Assembly (NCBI RefSeq): GCF_020621385.1
Contig: NZ_JAESVA010000002.1
Location: 434,001 to 498,000, forward strand
Origin: Acidisoma cellulosilyticum
GTDB taxonomy: Bacteria > Pseudomonadota > Alphaproteobacteria > Acetobacterales > Acetobacteraceae
DNA: 64,000 bases
Direction of reading: 5' to 3'
How positions within the stretch are numbered: the first letter of the stretch is position 1; every line of letters starts with the position of its first letter. The notes under the pieces are model-generated. The model worked only from the letters and a program-made list of their open reading frames with translations, was not told the origin of the DNA and did not search any database. The position numbers and the translations under genes are program-made. Shown here one piece after another: positions 9,915 to 17,624 of this stretch.

Positions 9915-10958
9915 CTATCCCTTTTCCGCAGCCGCTATGATCTGATTGCGCATATTAACGATATTTTGGTTTCCGGAACCGAGTTCGACGGCGCGGTCGA
10001 TATAAACCCTTGCAGATGAGTGCAAGCTTATAGCTGACAACATTCGCGCCAACTGAATGTGCATGCTGGGATGCTGTGGATTAATCGCAATGGCAATGGC
10101 GGCATAATTCATTGCTTTATCAAAAAAACAAAGCTTCTCGGCTAATAGCGACTTGAATATATAGACCTCGGCGTCTCTTGGTTTTTCCTGAAGCACTCTA
10201 TCTGCGATACGCTCCGCCCAACGGTATTTTTTCTTTTGAAAAAGATGACGAGCAAAATTCATCAGATAGAGAGTCGACTGGCCTCTTTTCTGACGTATAT
10301 TCAAGCTCCAATTTTTATCGGGCTCCGATTTTACCAGGATGGAACTAGCCAGAACCTCCAGGGCTTTAAGGTCGCGAAGAAGATAGCCAGCCGGATGCCC
10401 AGCGAACGGCACTTTGATAGCAAAGAAATTCCCGTCTGCTATGACCTCCTCAAAATACTTTCTATGCAAGGCATCAAGGTCGTAGGGATCATAAACTACA
10501 AAGTATTTGCACGACGATGACACGTGCTCCGATGACATCGCCGAAATCCGGCCAACCTCGCCGAGCCTGTGCTTCCATCGCTGATCCCAGTTTTGAGCAA
10601 TATCGTATTGAGGTGAAATTGCCAGAACAACATTTAAATTCAGGCGCCGGGAAAATAGCATCGCGGCGTAAGCGCCCATGCTGCTACCATATCCGACTCG
10701 ATGATCATATTGATCGTTTGTTTTTGCTATAATATCGTCAATGCCGGCAAGTATTTCTAACGGAAGGTCACTATACCAGTTATCTCTGTTCGACTTTATA
10801 GCCAGGACATCAAAATTATACTTTGAAAGAAACGATCCACCAAAACCGTTTCCTTCCAGGGTTCTGTTTCCTGCCTCCGTAAATGTCACTGCCAAATTAC
10901 GGTTGCCAGATTGAAAAAGATCAACTTGATAGAAATCTGACTTAAACAAAGTCACCAT
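9915..10958 (-). CDS. Alpha/beta-hydrolase with C-terminal TPR-like repeats, paralogue A
   Basis: Predicted cytoplasmic (no signal peptide) alpha/beta-hydrolase of 347 residues. The nucleophile elbow is GSSMG (Ser93), with a downstream VVYDPYD aspartate and PFAGHPAG histidine in triad order. The second half is alpha-helical with TPR-like repeats (YRWAERIADRVLQ, then KAMNYAAIAIAINPQHP). It is about 95 residues shorter than paralogues B and C and strongly diverged from them. AGGAAGG precedes the ATG. It lies 41 bases behind hydrolase B, so it may share that transcript. The substrate is unknown; an esterase or acyl-transfer role on a glycan is inferred only from context. Confidence 0.7.
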   Translation of the reverse strand: MVTLFKSDFYQVDLFQSGNRNLAVTFTEAGNRTLEGNGFGGSFLSKYNFDVLAIKSNRDNWYSDLPLEILAGIDDIIAKTNDQYDHRVGYGSSMGAYAAMLFSRRLNLNVVLAISPQYDIAQNWDQRWKHRLGEVGRISAMSSEHVSSSCKYFVVYDPYDLDALHRKYFEEVIADGNFFAIKVPFAGHPAGYLLRDLKALEVLASSILVKSEPDKNWSLNIRQKRGQSTLYLMNFARHLFQKKKYRWAERIADRVLQEKPRDAEVYIFKSLLAEKLCFFDKAMNYAAIAIAINPQHPSMHIQLARMLSAISLHSSARVYIDRAVELGSGNQNIVNMRNQIIAAAEKG

Positions 10959-10999
10959 ACCGGCCTTCCTGACCTCAATTTTTCGTAATAGGATTTCTC

Positions 11000-12328
11000 C
11001 TATTCCACACCGAAGCGTTTGCGATAGCCCTTCGTGGCATCATCATTTATCTGAAAATCGAGCGTGCGCCTCAATATACGATTGATCATCACAAGGTCAT
11101 TCCGAGAATTGTATATACGAAAAAGTGCGTGATGCGGCCAAGTCAAAGAAGGTTGACGTGTAATCACGATTTCATACATCAAAATGGCGCAGACCTCCTG
11201 ACTTCCCTGCAGGAAGGCATCCCCCGCTTTAATCGGAATGCGAACGTCTTCAGGAAAGGCGGCTATGGCGGCAGCGACAAGCATAGCGATGCGACAATAG
11301 TCGCCACGATTTTGCAGGCATGTAATATAACGTTCGTAAAAGAGAAGCGATGGAGTTTTCAATATTGCTTCGTACAACCTGTCGCAAAGCGCAAACAGCG
11401 AGCGCTCCCCAAAAATATCGGCAGCGTCTGCCCAGGTCCTCCATGCACGGGTCTCCATGTCACCCGGGCGCGCCATCGTCGACAGCAATACTTCGGCATC
11501 TTCGTCCTGTTTAGACAAAGCATAGATCTTCAGGCGTAGCGCATCGTGATCTGACGCCTCTGCCCCCCCGAGTTCGTCGGCCTTGTCGAGGAGCGCAATG
11601 CTCCACCTGTATTTGCCACGTTCCGCCATTTTCGCCGCGGCCAGAAAATGGAACATCGAGGAGCGCCGCCGTCCCGCCTTCATATAGTCTGCCAGGGAAT
11701 CCCGATCATAAACGCATCGGTTGATGATACCCGAAAATCCCGGAAATTGCATCGCAACCGCCAGCGTCTCATGGCCGGTGAATGGCAGAGGCAAGGCGAC
11801 CCCCTGTGGGTAGCCGGAAATTTCCTGGCCATGCCAAGCATCGGACGGAAGAAGTGGGTCATAGAAAACCAGCAAATCGCCCTGCACATGCTCCTCGCGG
11901 ACGCGCATATTGCTGTGGAGTTCGGGGCGATGAAGTTTATGCCAACGGCTATCATGCGGCACGTCTTGGGGATCGATCGATAGCAGGGGAGAAAATGCAA
12001 GAACCAGTTCAGCGTTAAGAAGCTTGCTGTATCGCACGGCCGCATAGGCACCCATGCTAAATCCATAAAGGACGTTCCGGCCGTTCAGATAGGGTTTTAA
12101 AACCTCGGCCGCTTCAAGCATATCAGATTCGGGAAACCAGTCATTGCCGTGCGTGACGAAGCCCAGACAAGTATAGTCCCATTTTTCTGCGAGGGGCCGG
12201 CCCCAATAGAACCGACCGTTCGATCTCGTTTCAAGTGGATTGAAGGTAATGAGACAAAACGCCGATTTGCCGGGACGAAAATGAACTTCGAACGACCGAT
12301 TCGTATAGATTATCTTAGACTGTTCCAT
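11000..12328 (-). CDS. Alpha/beta-hydrolase with C-terminal TPR-like repeats, paralogue B
   Basis: 442 residues, no signal peptide. The triad reads Ser91 in YGFSMGAY, Asp157 in VFYDP and His186 in FTGHET. The C-terminal half is helical and TPR-like, beginning near residue 225 (FHFLAAAKMAERGKYRW). The ATG at 12328 was chosen by alignment with paralogue C; the frame is open further upstream but would overlap the SGNH gene. Hand alignment without gaps gives 146 identical residues in the first 190 against paralogue C. It is 13 bases behind SGNH B, so the two form a two-gene unit. I do not recognise a named family. Confidence 0.72.
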   Translation of the reverse strand: MEQSKIIYTNRSFEVHFRPGKSAFCLITFNPLETRSNGRFYWGRPLAEKWDYTCLGFVTHGNDWFPESDMLEAAEVLKPYLNGRNVLYGFSMGAYAAVRYSKLLNAELVLAFSPLLSIDPQDVPHDSRWHKLHRPELHSNMRVREEHVQGDLLVFYDPLLPSDAWHGQEISGYPQGVALPLPFTGHETLAVAMQFPGFSGIINRCVYDRDSLADYMKAGRRRSSMFHFLAAAKMAERGKYRWSIALLDKADELGGAEASDHDALRLKIYALSKQDEDAEVLLSTMARPGDMETRAWRTWADAADIFGERSLFALCDRLYEAILKTPSLLFYERYITCLQNRGDYCRIAMLVAAAIAAFPEDVRIPIKAGDAFLQGSQEVCAILMYEIVITRQPSLTWPHHALFRIYNSRNDLVMINRILRRTLDFQINDDATKGYRKRFGVE

Positions 12329-12341
12329 CTCTGTGACCAGG

Positions 12342-13076
12342 TCAGTGATGGGACAGGAGCAGCGGCGCAACCAGGTGTCCGATACCTTCGTAACCAACCT
12401 GGGTATAATGCATTCCGTCCGGTCTTAAGGCTTCACAGCTGGGACCGGCACAGGCTACCGCAGATGAAACATCAACGTAGTTTGCTAATTTTGTCTGGCC
12501 GAGAAGAGAGACCGTGGCCAACTTCAGATCAAGAAGGTCAGACGTCCGTTGTGGAGTCATGATTCGAAGCGGTGTCACACCCACGACTACAATATGCGTT
12601 TTCGGCCAAACCAGATGCGTCATCTTCACAATGGCCATCGTCCCGATTGCGACGGCACAAGGCTTGTCGTTTGCATTGATGTTATTGCGGCCGATGAACA
12701 AAATCACATTTGACGGATCTAGCCGCTTCAAGGCCGGTTCGCGGAGGCGCCATAGCACATTCTGTGTGCGATCACCCGCGACCCCAAGATTAAAAACATT
12801 GCCTGCAGGGTCTAGCGATTTAGCAAGGTCTTCCGGCCAGTTGGCCGCTTGAGAATCCCCCAGAATGATGAGATCGACCTGCGCCGGCATTCTCTTTGGA
12901 ATTATCTTTTCGGCATAAAAAAGCGGCCCCGACGACTGCTCCGGAATTGGGGTTGTCGTCACCTGTGTGGCATAAGGGTCGCAGCTCCCGCTAGCGACAC
13001 TTTGAGCCAATGCAGGCGAAAAGAGCCAAGCGGTTGTGACAGCGAGCGAACAAATCGTGATCAAAGCAGATTTCAT
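12342..13076 (-). CDS. SGNH-fold esterase, paralogue B
   Basis: Exported SGNH hydrolase of 244 residues, with a signal peptide ending in ALA-Q. The catalytic set is complete: Ser75 in LGDSQAANW, Gly in NLGVAGDRTQ, Asn in FIGRNN, and Asp220/His223 in DGMHYT. Such proteins commonly remove or transfer O-acetyl groups on sugars in the periplasm. There is no Shine-Dalgarno, and the start is preceded at fixed spacing by a promoter shared with paralogue C. It is transcribed ahead of hydrolase-TPR B. Confidence 0.82.
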   Translation of the reverse strand: MKSALITICSLAVTTAWLFSPALAQSVASGSCDPYATQVTTTPIPEQSSGPLFYAEKIIPKRMPAQVDLIILGDSQAANWPEDLAKSLDPAGNVFNLGVAGDRTQNVLWRLREPALKRLDPSNVILFIGRNNINANDKPCAVAIGTMAIVKMTHLVWPKTHIVVVGVTPLRIMTPQRTSDLLDLKLATVSLLGQTKLANYVDVSSAVACAGPSCEALRPDGMHYTQVGYEGIGHLVAPLLLSHH

Positions 13077-13082
13077 CGATAG

Positions 13083-13112
13083 AATAAAGCATTGAGGTTG
13101 TGCCGCTGTCTA
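13083..13112 (-). promoter_or_regulatory. Promoter of SGNH B, leaderless geometry
   Basis: On the minus strand TAGACA (13112-13107), an 18-base spacer and TTTATT (13088-13083) precede the ATG by exactly six bases. The same two hexamers, spacer length and distance occur before SGNH C. Six bases after a -10 is the position of the transcription start, so the ATG itself may be +1. The lack of a Shine-Dalgarno agrees. Confidence 0.5.
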
Positions 13113-13652
13113 GCTCCTCAATACGTCACTATATGCGAAGCGCACCGCGAACCTGCTCCATCAAGCCGCCTTTTTATCCCATCATTAGAAAGGTTTAGGG
13201 AAGAAATTTTCGCAGGCTAGCTTAAGCTCCCCGCCGGGCTGTGGTGGCCGGGTGGAATTTAAATCTCGCTCCCGCCGAAATTCGGCCGACACCGAAGCGT
13301 TGGCGATGAGCCATTCCCTTCATACTGGGGTCTTACCCTTGGCGCCTAGCAGGGACAATATGTCCCGTATTCGGCCAGTTTATTGAATGGCGCGCAGACA
13401 AAATTCCTATCCTTCGCCATAATTTTTGCTCTTACCCTCGTATACTCGCTTGGGGTATTGGTCCTTGGCCGCCTACCATGGTCGGTATTTATTAAGCCAA
13501 GGCTGACCTCGCTTCACCTCGTCGACATCCTCGACCTTTGGTTCAATTTATACTTGATCTGGCCGAGCCCTCGTCCTGTCCCGCCCGGTTTCCTGCCAAG
13601 GGGCCCGAACCAGCCCCAGACAAAATCCCGAGCCTGCGCGTCAATTTAGCGT
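13113..13652. other. Spacer between duplicated pairs, mostly without genes
   Basis: This 540-base gap separates pair B from pair C. The only open frame of note is the hydrophobic one at 13383-13649 on the plus strand. The rest shows no motif, repeat or RNA gene that I can support. Confidence 0.5.
13383..13649 (+). pseudogene. Possible remnant of a membrane protein gene
   Basis: An 88-codon frame starting at TTG with no clear ribosome-binding site. It encodes one good hydrophobic helix (about residues 8-30) and a second amphipathic or hydrophobic stretch (about residues 43-60), then low-complexity proline-rich sequence. It lies in the spacer between duplicated gene pairs and on the opposite strand. 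I do not recognise a family; it could equally be chance coding potential in AT-richer DNA. Confidence 0.2.
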
Positions 13653-14981
13653 TTATGCGACACCGAAACGATCGCGATAGCTAATCGTAGTTTCGTCGCT
13701 GATTTCCAAATCGAGCGTGCGCCTCAATACTTGACGGATCATACCAAGGTCATTTCTAGCTTTGTATATACGAACGAGTGCATGATGAGGCCAAGTGAGA
13801 GACGGCTGACGCGCAATCGCCATTTCATACATAAGAATAGCACATGCGTCCTGATTTGATTCTAGGAAGGCATTGCCCGCCTTAATCGGCATGCGAACAT
13901 CCTCGGGAAAGGCAGCCGTCGCCGCAGCGGTAGCCGAAGCGATGCGACAGTAATCCTTACGAAGAGCAAGGCAGGCAATATACCTTTCATAAAGCAGCAG
14001 CGACGAGACCTCCAGAAGTCTTTCGTATAGTTTGTCGGAGATTTCAATAAATCCATTTTTGCTAAAAATATCGGCGGCATCTGCCCAAACATTCCAGGCA
14101 ACATCATCTTTCGTTTCAGGAAAGGATATCATCGGCAAAAACACCGATGCCTCTTTGCTCAAGCCGCACAAGGCATAAATCTTTAGACGCAAAGCATCAT
14201 GTGCAGGCCAATTGATTCCCTTCAATTCATCGGCCTTGTCGAGCAGCCTTCTGGCCCATCTATATTTTCCGCGGTCAGCCATCCTGGCTGCAGCAAGAAA
14301 ATAGAACATTGGGGAACGAAGTCTTCCCTCTTTCATGTAGCCTGGAAGGGACTCTCGGTTGTGAACGCAGCGCTCGATGATACCCGAAAATCCCGGGAAC
14401 TGCGCCGCCACCACGAGCGTTTCATGACCTGTAAATGGCAGTGGCAACGCAACCCCCTTTGCGTAGCGCGAAATTTCGTTACCATGTGGAGCATCGTAGT
14501 GGTGAAAGGGATCATAGAAAACCAATAGATCGCCTTGCACATGCCTCTCGCGCACACGCATGTTGGGATGCAATTGAGGACGATGGAGCCTATGCCAGCG
14601 CCTGTCGTCGGGAACATCTTGAGGGTCAATCGACAAGAGAGGCGAAAATGCAATAACCATCTTGGCATTGAGAAGCTTGCTATATCGCACGGCTGCGTAC
14701 CCGCCCATGCTGCATCCGTAAAGGATGTTCTCGCCACTCAGATAGGGCCCTACGGCCTGCACCGCCTCCTCCATATCGAGTTCGGGAAACCAGTTGTTGC
14801 CATGGGTCACAAACCCAAGGCAAGTATAATCCCATTTTTCTGCAATAGCGCGGCCCCAATAGAACCGTCCATTCGACCTCGTCTCAAGCGGATTGAACGT
14901 GATGAGACAAAATGGAGAGTTGCCGCGCCGAAAGTGAACTTCGAGCGACCGATTTTTGTGTAATATCTCAGTACGTTCCAT
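13653..14981 (-). CDS. Alpha/beta-hydrolase with C-terminal TPR-like repeats, paralogue C
   Basis: 442 residues, exactly the length of paralogue B. The predicted triad is conserved: Ser91 in YGCSMGGY, then Asp in VFYDP and His in FTGHET. The N-terminal 230 residues are close to paralogue B (146 of the first 190 identical by hand count); the helical TPR-like part is more divergent. ATG 14981 is used; GTG 14987 is an in-frame alternative. It lies directly behind SGNH C and repeats the B arrangement, so the whole two-gene unit was duplicated. The protein is predicted cytoplasmic, its substrate unknown. Confidence 0.72.
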   Translation of the reverse strand: MERTEILHKNRSLEVHFRRGNSPFCLITFNPLETRSNGRFYWGRAIAEKWDYTCLGFVTHGNNWFPELDMEEAVQAVGPYLSGENILYGCSMGGYAAVRYSKLLNAKMVIAFSPLLSIDPQDVPDDRRWHRLHRPQLHPNMRVRERHVQGDLLVFYDPFHHYDAPHGNEISRYAKGVALPLPFTGHETLVVAAQFPGFSGIIERCVHNRESLPGYMKEGRLRSPMFYFLAAARMADRGKYRWARRLLDKADELKGINWPAHDALRLKIYALCGLSKEASVFLPMISFPETKDDVAWNVWADAADIFSKNGFIEISDKLYERLLEVSSLLLYERYIACLALRKDYCRIASATAAATAAFPEDVRMPIKAGNAFLESNQDACAILMYEMAIARQPSLTWPHHALVRIYKARNDLGMIRQVLRRTLDLEISDETTISYRDRFGVA

Positions 14982-14994
14982 ATTCACAACCGTT

Positions 14995-15726
14995 TTACTG
15001 ATTGAGCGCTAACGAAGGCGCGATCATGCGGTCTATATTGCCATAACCATTTTTCGTGTAGTGCATTCCATCCTGCAGAAAATTTTCGCAGCTTTGCCCA
15101 GAACACGATAATGCAGATGAAACATCAATATAGGTCACCCTTTTCATTGGCTGAAGAAGGGATAACGTGTCTGACTTTAAATCGGCTAAGTCAGATATTT
15201 GTTGTTCTGTCATTATCCGGCGAGGTGTCACACCTAGGACCATGATATGCGCTTGAGGCCAAATCAGGCCGATCGTTTTCGCAATGCTCGCTGTCGCAAT
15301 TGCGACCGAGCAAGGCTTATCACCCGCATCAATATTGTTGCGTCCTATTAGCAAAACGACATTTGATGGATCCAATGGTCTGAAGCTTAAGTCTTGGAGA
15401 CGCCAGAGCACGTTTTGTGTGCGGTCGGCCGCGACCCCGAGATTGAGCAATGCTGCTCCTGGATCAAGCGATGCGGCAAGATCTTTTGGCCAGTTCGCCG
15501 CCTGGGAATCCCCCAAAATGACGAGACCTACCCTAGCCGGCAAAAATTTCTTGAGCCTTTCAGCGTAGTAAAGCGCTCCCGATGACTGTTCAGGGATCGG
15601 GGTCGTTGTGACCTGAATGGCATAAGGGTCACAGCTTCGGGCCAAAACGCTTTCAGCCAGCGAAGGCCAAATCAGCCCTGCGGTTGTCAGGGCGAATGCG
15701 CAGAGGAAGAGGATAGGAAATTTCAT
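14995..15726 (-). CDS. SGNH-fold esterase, paralogue C
   Basis: 243-residue exported SGNH hydrolase with a signal peptide ending in LAE-S. All blocks are present: Ser74 in LGDSQAANW, NLGVAADRTQ, LIGRNN, and Asp219/His222 in DGMHYT. It is very similar to paralogue B, including the segment around residues 31-50 after the signal peptide. ATG 15726 is used; the in-frame GTG 15732 is less likely because it lies between the -10 and the predicted start. No Shine-Dalgarno. Co-transcribed with hydrolase-TPR C. Confidence 0.82.
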   Translation of the reverse strand: MKFPILFLCAFALTTAGLIWPSLAESVLARSCDPYAIQVTTTPIPEQSSGALYYAERLKKFLPARVGLVILGDSQAANWPKDLAASLDPGAALLNLGVAADRTQNVLWRLQDLSFRPLDPSNVVLLIGRNNIDAGDKPCSVAIATASIAKTIGLIWPQAHIMVLGVTPRRIMTEQQISDLADLKSDTLSLLQPMKRVTYIDVSSALSCSGQSCENFLQDGMHYTKNGYGNIDRMIAPSLALNQ

Positions 15727-15732
15727 TAACAC

Positions 15733-15762
15733 AATAAAGCATTGCTCTGGCTTTTCTGTCTA
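15733..15762 (-). promoter_or_regulatory. Promoter of SGNH C, leaderless geometry
   Basis: TAGACA (15762-15757), an 18-base spacer and TTTATT (15738-15733) on the minus strand, then six bases to the ATG at 15726. The arrangement is identical to that before SGNH B although most spacer bases differ, which argues for selection on the hexamers. Confidence 0.5.
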
Positions 15763-16560
15763 GCTTTCCCTTTCTGGCAAAGCGAAATGACAGAAGCCAA
15801 GTCATCGTATCGAACAGAATAAAATGATTTAATCGAAACGTTTCTTGTTGAATTTATTGTTATTTCGCGTCGATTTTTTGCTGCTCTACGAACAGAGACC
15901 TAAGTTTTAATACCAACTTTTTAAGACTATACCGAATGACTAGTCCAAGCAGTCTGCACTACCCGAGGCAATTTTATGTCGAAGCCGAGGCTGTTTGAAC
16001 GTCTTTCGGGGAGAAGTTGGAAGCATCTCGACCTCGTATTATATTTTAATTTATTTTCAATGATTTACGATAATGTTATGACTAATAACACTAAACATAC
16101 AGATAAATTCTAACACCAACATAAAATTAACGCGATAGACTGAGCGATTCCATCAGACGTTACGTTCGGTGCGTCGACATGCGTGCAAACCATATTGACA
16201 CTGCATCTCTTCCGAGAAGTTGGCGCTTGCCATAGAGTAAGTCAATAAGGACAAGCATCGAGAATAAAGTATTAAATTGAGTAACAACTACTTATGTTTG
16301 ACAAACGAGGTGGCTGTGAAATCGGCCAAGACTTCAACGGTTGTCTGGCTTCTCAATCACACTATTCTGCTTTTGTGTTTTTCAGCGGTGTTCGATGCCC
16401 AAAGTCGAGCCGAAATCCTGAGCAGCCTAATCGGCTGACGGGGCGAGCTTACGATTTGGCCATTGAAGGGCAAGTCAGCTCTGACGTGCGATCGACGCCT
16501 GTGCCAGCGCCGCCACGAAGCCAGGCCGCTGACCGCCTTTGCTCCGGTCGAAATAGGATC
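15763..16560. other. AT-rich right boundary of the island
   Basis: About 800 bases, strongly AT-rich between 15780 and 16300 and turning GC-rich after about 16440. No full gene is visible. A short secreted-peptide-like frame (16316-16438) is the only coding candidate. I found no copy of the tRNA-Thr 3' end here by eye. Confidence 0.5.
16316..16438 (+). pseudogene. Short signal-peptide-like ORF, probable gene fragment
   Basis: A 40-codon frame from GTG with ACGAGG five bases upstream. It encodes a basic N-terminus (MKSAKTS), a hydrophobic core (VVWLLNHTILLLCFSAV) and a DAQS cleavage-like end, then only about ten residues before TGA. It looks like the 5' end of a gene for an exported protein, cut where the sequence turns GC-rich. 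A genuine micropeptide cannot be excluded. Confidence 0.3.
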
Positions 16561-16600
16561 ACCCAAGGGGGCAGACCGCCTGCGCGGCCTGCCCCTGGGT
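16561..16600 (-). terminator. Strong hairpin behind the MBL-fold gene
   Basis: An inverted repeat pairs GGGGCAG-CCGC with GCGG-CTGCCCC (one mismatch, four-base loop), extended by outer ACCCA/TGGGT. It lies eight bases after the stop of the minus-strand MBL-fold gene. No T-run follows, so it may be a rho-independent-like or RNA-stabilising hairpin. Confidence 0.55.
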
Positions 16601-16607
16601 CAAAAAC

Positions 16608-17483
16608 TTACTGCCAGAGCGCCGGCAGGAATTCATAGCCGGTCGCGGTCTTCACGATGAAACCCGTGGCCGGGAACGGCGCGTGATAGAAGGAGACGCG
16701 CATCTTTTCGGCGGCAGCCAGATCCAGGATGCGCTTGCGGGTAGCGACCGTCTCCACCGGATCGATGTCGAACATGATGGCCCAGTCCGGATGGCGGGCG
16801 AAAACCAGCGGATTGTTCGTAATATCGGCCACGAACATCATGGTCTCACCGGCGGAAGCGATGCGGATGGCCGACATGCCCGGCGTATGGCCATTGGCGC
16901 GGACGGCGGTCAGGCCAGGCGCGACCTCCTCATCCCAGGCATAGTGACGGACCTTGTCGGCCAATGCGCTGAAGACCATGCGGCAGGCACCGAAATTGCC
17001 CTTCATGGCTTCGGGGGCGGCTTCCATCTTCGCGTCATCCATCCAGAATTCCCAATCCTTATTGGGCACGAGGATTTCGGCATTCGGGAAGACCATCGAC
17101 TCATCCTTGCGGCGCAGGCCGAGGATATGGTCGCCATGCAGATGGCTGATGACGATGGTGGAGACCTCTTCCGGCTGGATGCCGGCGGCCGCCAGATTGC
17201 CCAGCATGCGGCCGGTCGTCGGTGGGCCGAATTCGCCCAGGCCGGTGTCGATCAGCACAACCTTGCCGGCGGTGCGCACGGCGAGCGTGGTGAAGGTGAT
17301 GGTCAGCTTGTCGGCCGGCATGCCGGCGGCGGCATAGGCCTCGGCCACCGCCTCATCCGTCGCATTGATCGCGAAGCCTTTGGGCATGTCATGCGCCAGC
17401 CAACCCTCATGCAGGGCAATCACCTCGATGTCACCCACCATCCACTTGTAGAAAGCGGGCGTTTGCGCGCTGGTATCCGTCAT
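16608..17483 (-). CDS. MBL-fold metallo-hydrolase
   Basis: Metallo-beta-lactamase-fold hydrolase of 291 residues. The di-metal motif SHLHGDH is at residues 113-119, followed by GHTPGM and a metal-ligand aspartate in FVADITNNP. There is no signal peptide (it starts MTDTSAQTPAFYKW), so it is probably cytoplasmic. This family includes quorum-quenching lactonases, glyoxalase II relatives and many uncharacterised enzymes; the sequence does not discriminate. It is a single gene ending in a strong hairpin, and borders the island. Confidence 0.85.
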   Translation of the reverse strand: MTDTSAQTPAFYKWMVGDIEVIALHEGWLAHDMPKGFAINATDEAVAEAYAAAGMPADKLTITFTTLAVRTAGKVVLIDTGLGEFGPPTTGRMLGNLAAAGIQPEEVSTIVISHLHGDHILGLRRKDESMVFPNAEILVPNKDWEFWMDDAKMEAAPEAMKGNFGACRMVFSALADKVRHYAWDEEVAPGLTAVRANGHTPGMSAIRIASAGETMMFVADITNNPLVFARHPDWAIMFDIDPVETVATRKRILDLAAAEKMRVSFYHAPFPATGFIVKTATGYEFLPALWQ

Positions 17484-17624
17484 TGATCATTCTCCTCAAA
17501 GCCGGGGGCGATCCCCGCCGGCGGGCAATGCCAAGGCATAGGCCCTGGCCGCCCGCTGGCATATAAGGGAGCGCATGAAGAAATGCGAGACTAGCCTCGC
17601 ATTCTTCATATCCGGCCGAAAACT

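Noticed and set aside
13077-16607. Search for a second copy of the tRNA-Thr 3' end (attR)
   Set aside because: No match to the terminal 15-20 bases of the tRNA was seen by eye, so no attachment site is claimed.
16294-16638. 114-codon plus-strand frame at the island edge
   Set aside because: It overlaps the strong hairpin and the end of the MBL-fold gene, and its composition is irregular. The overlapping signal-peptide frame is the better reading.
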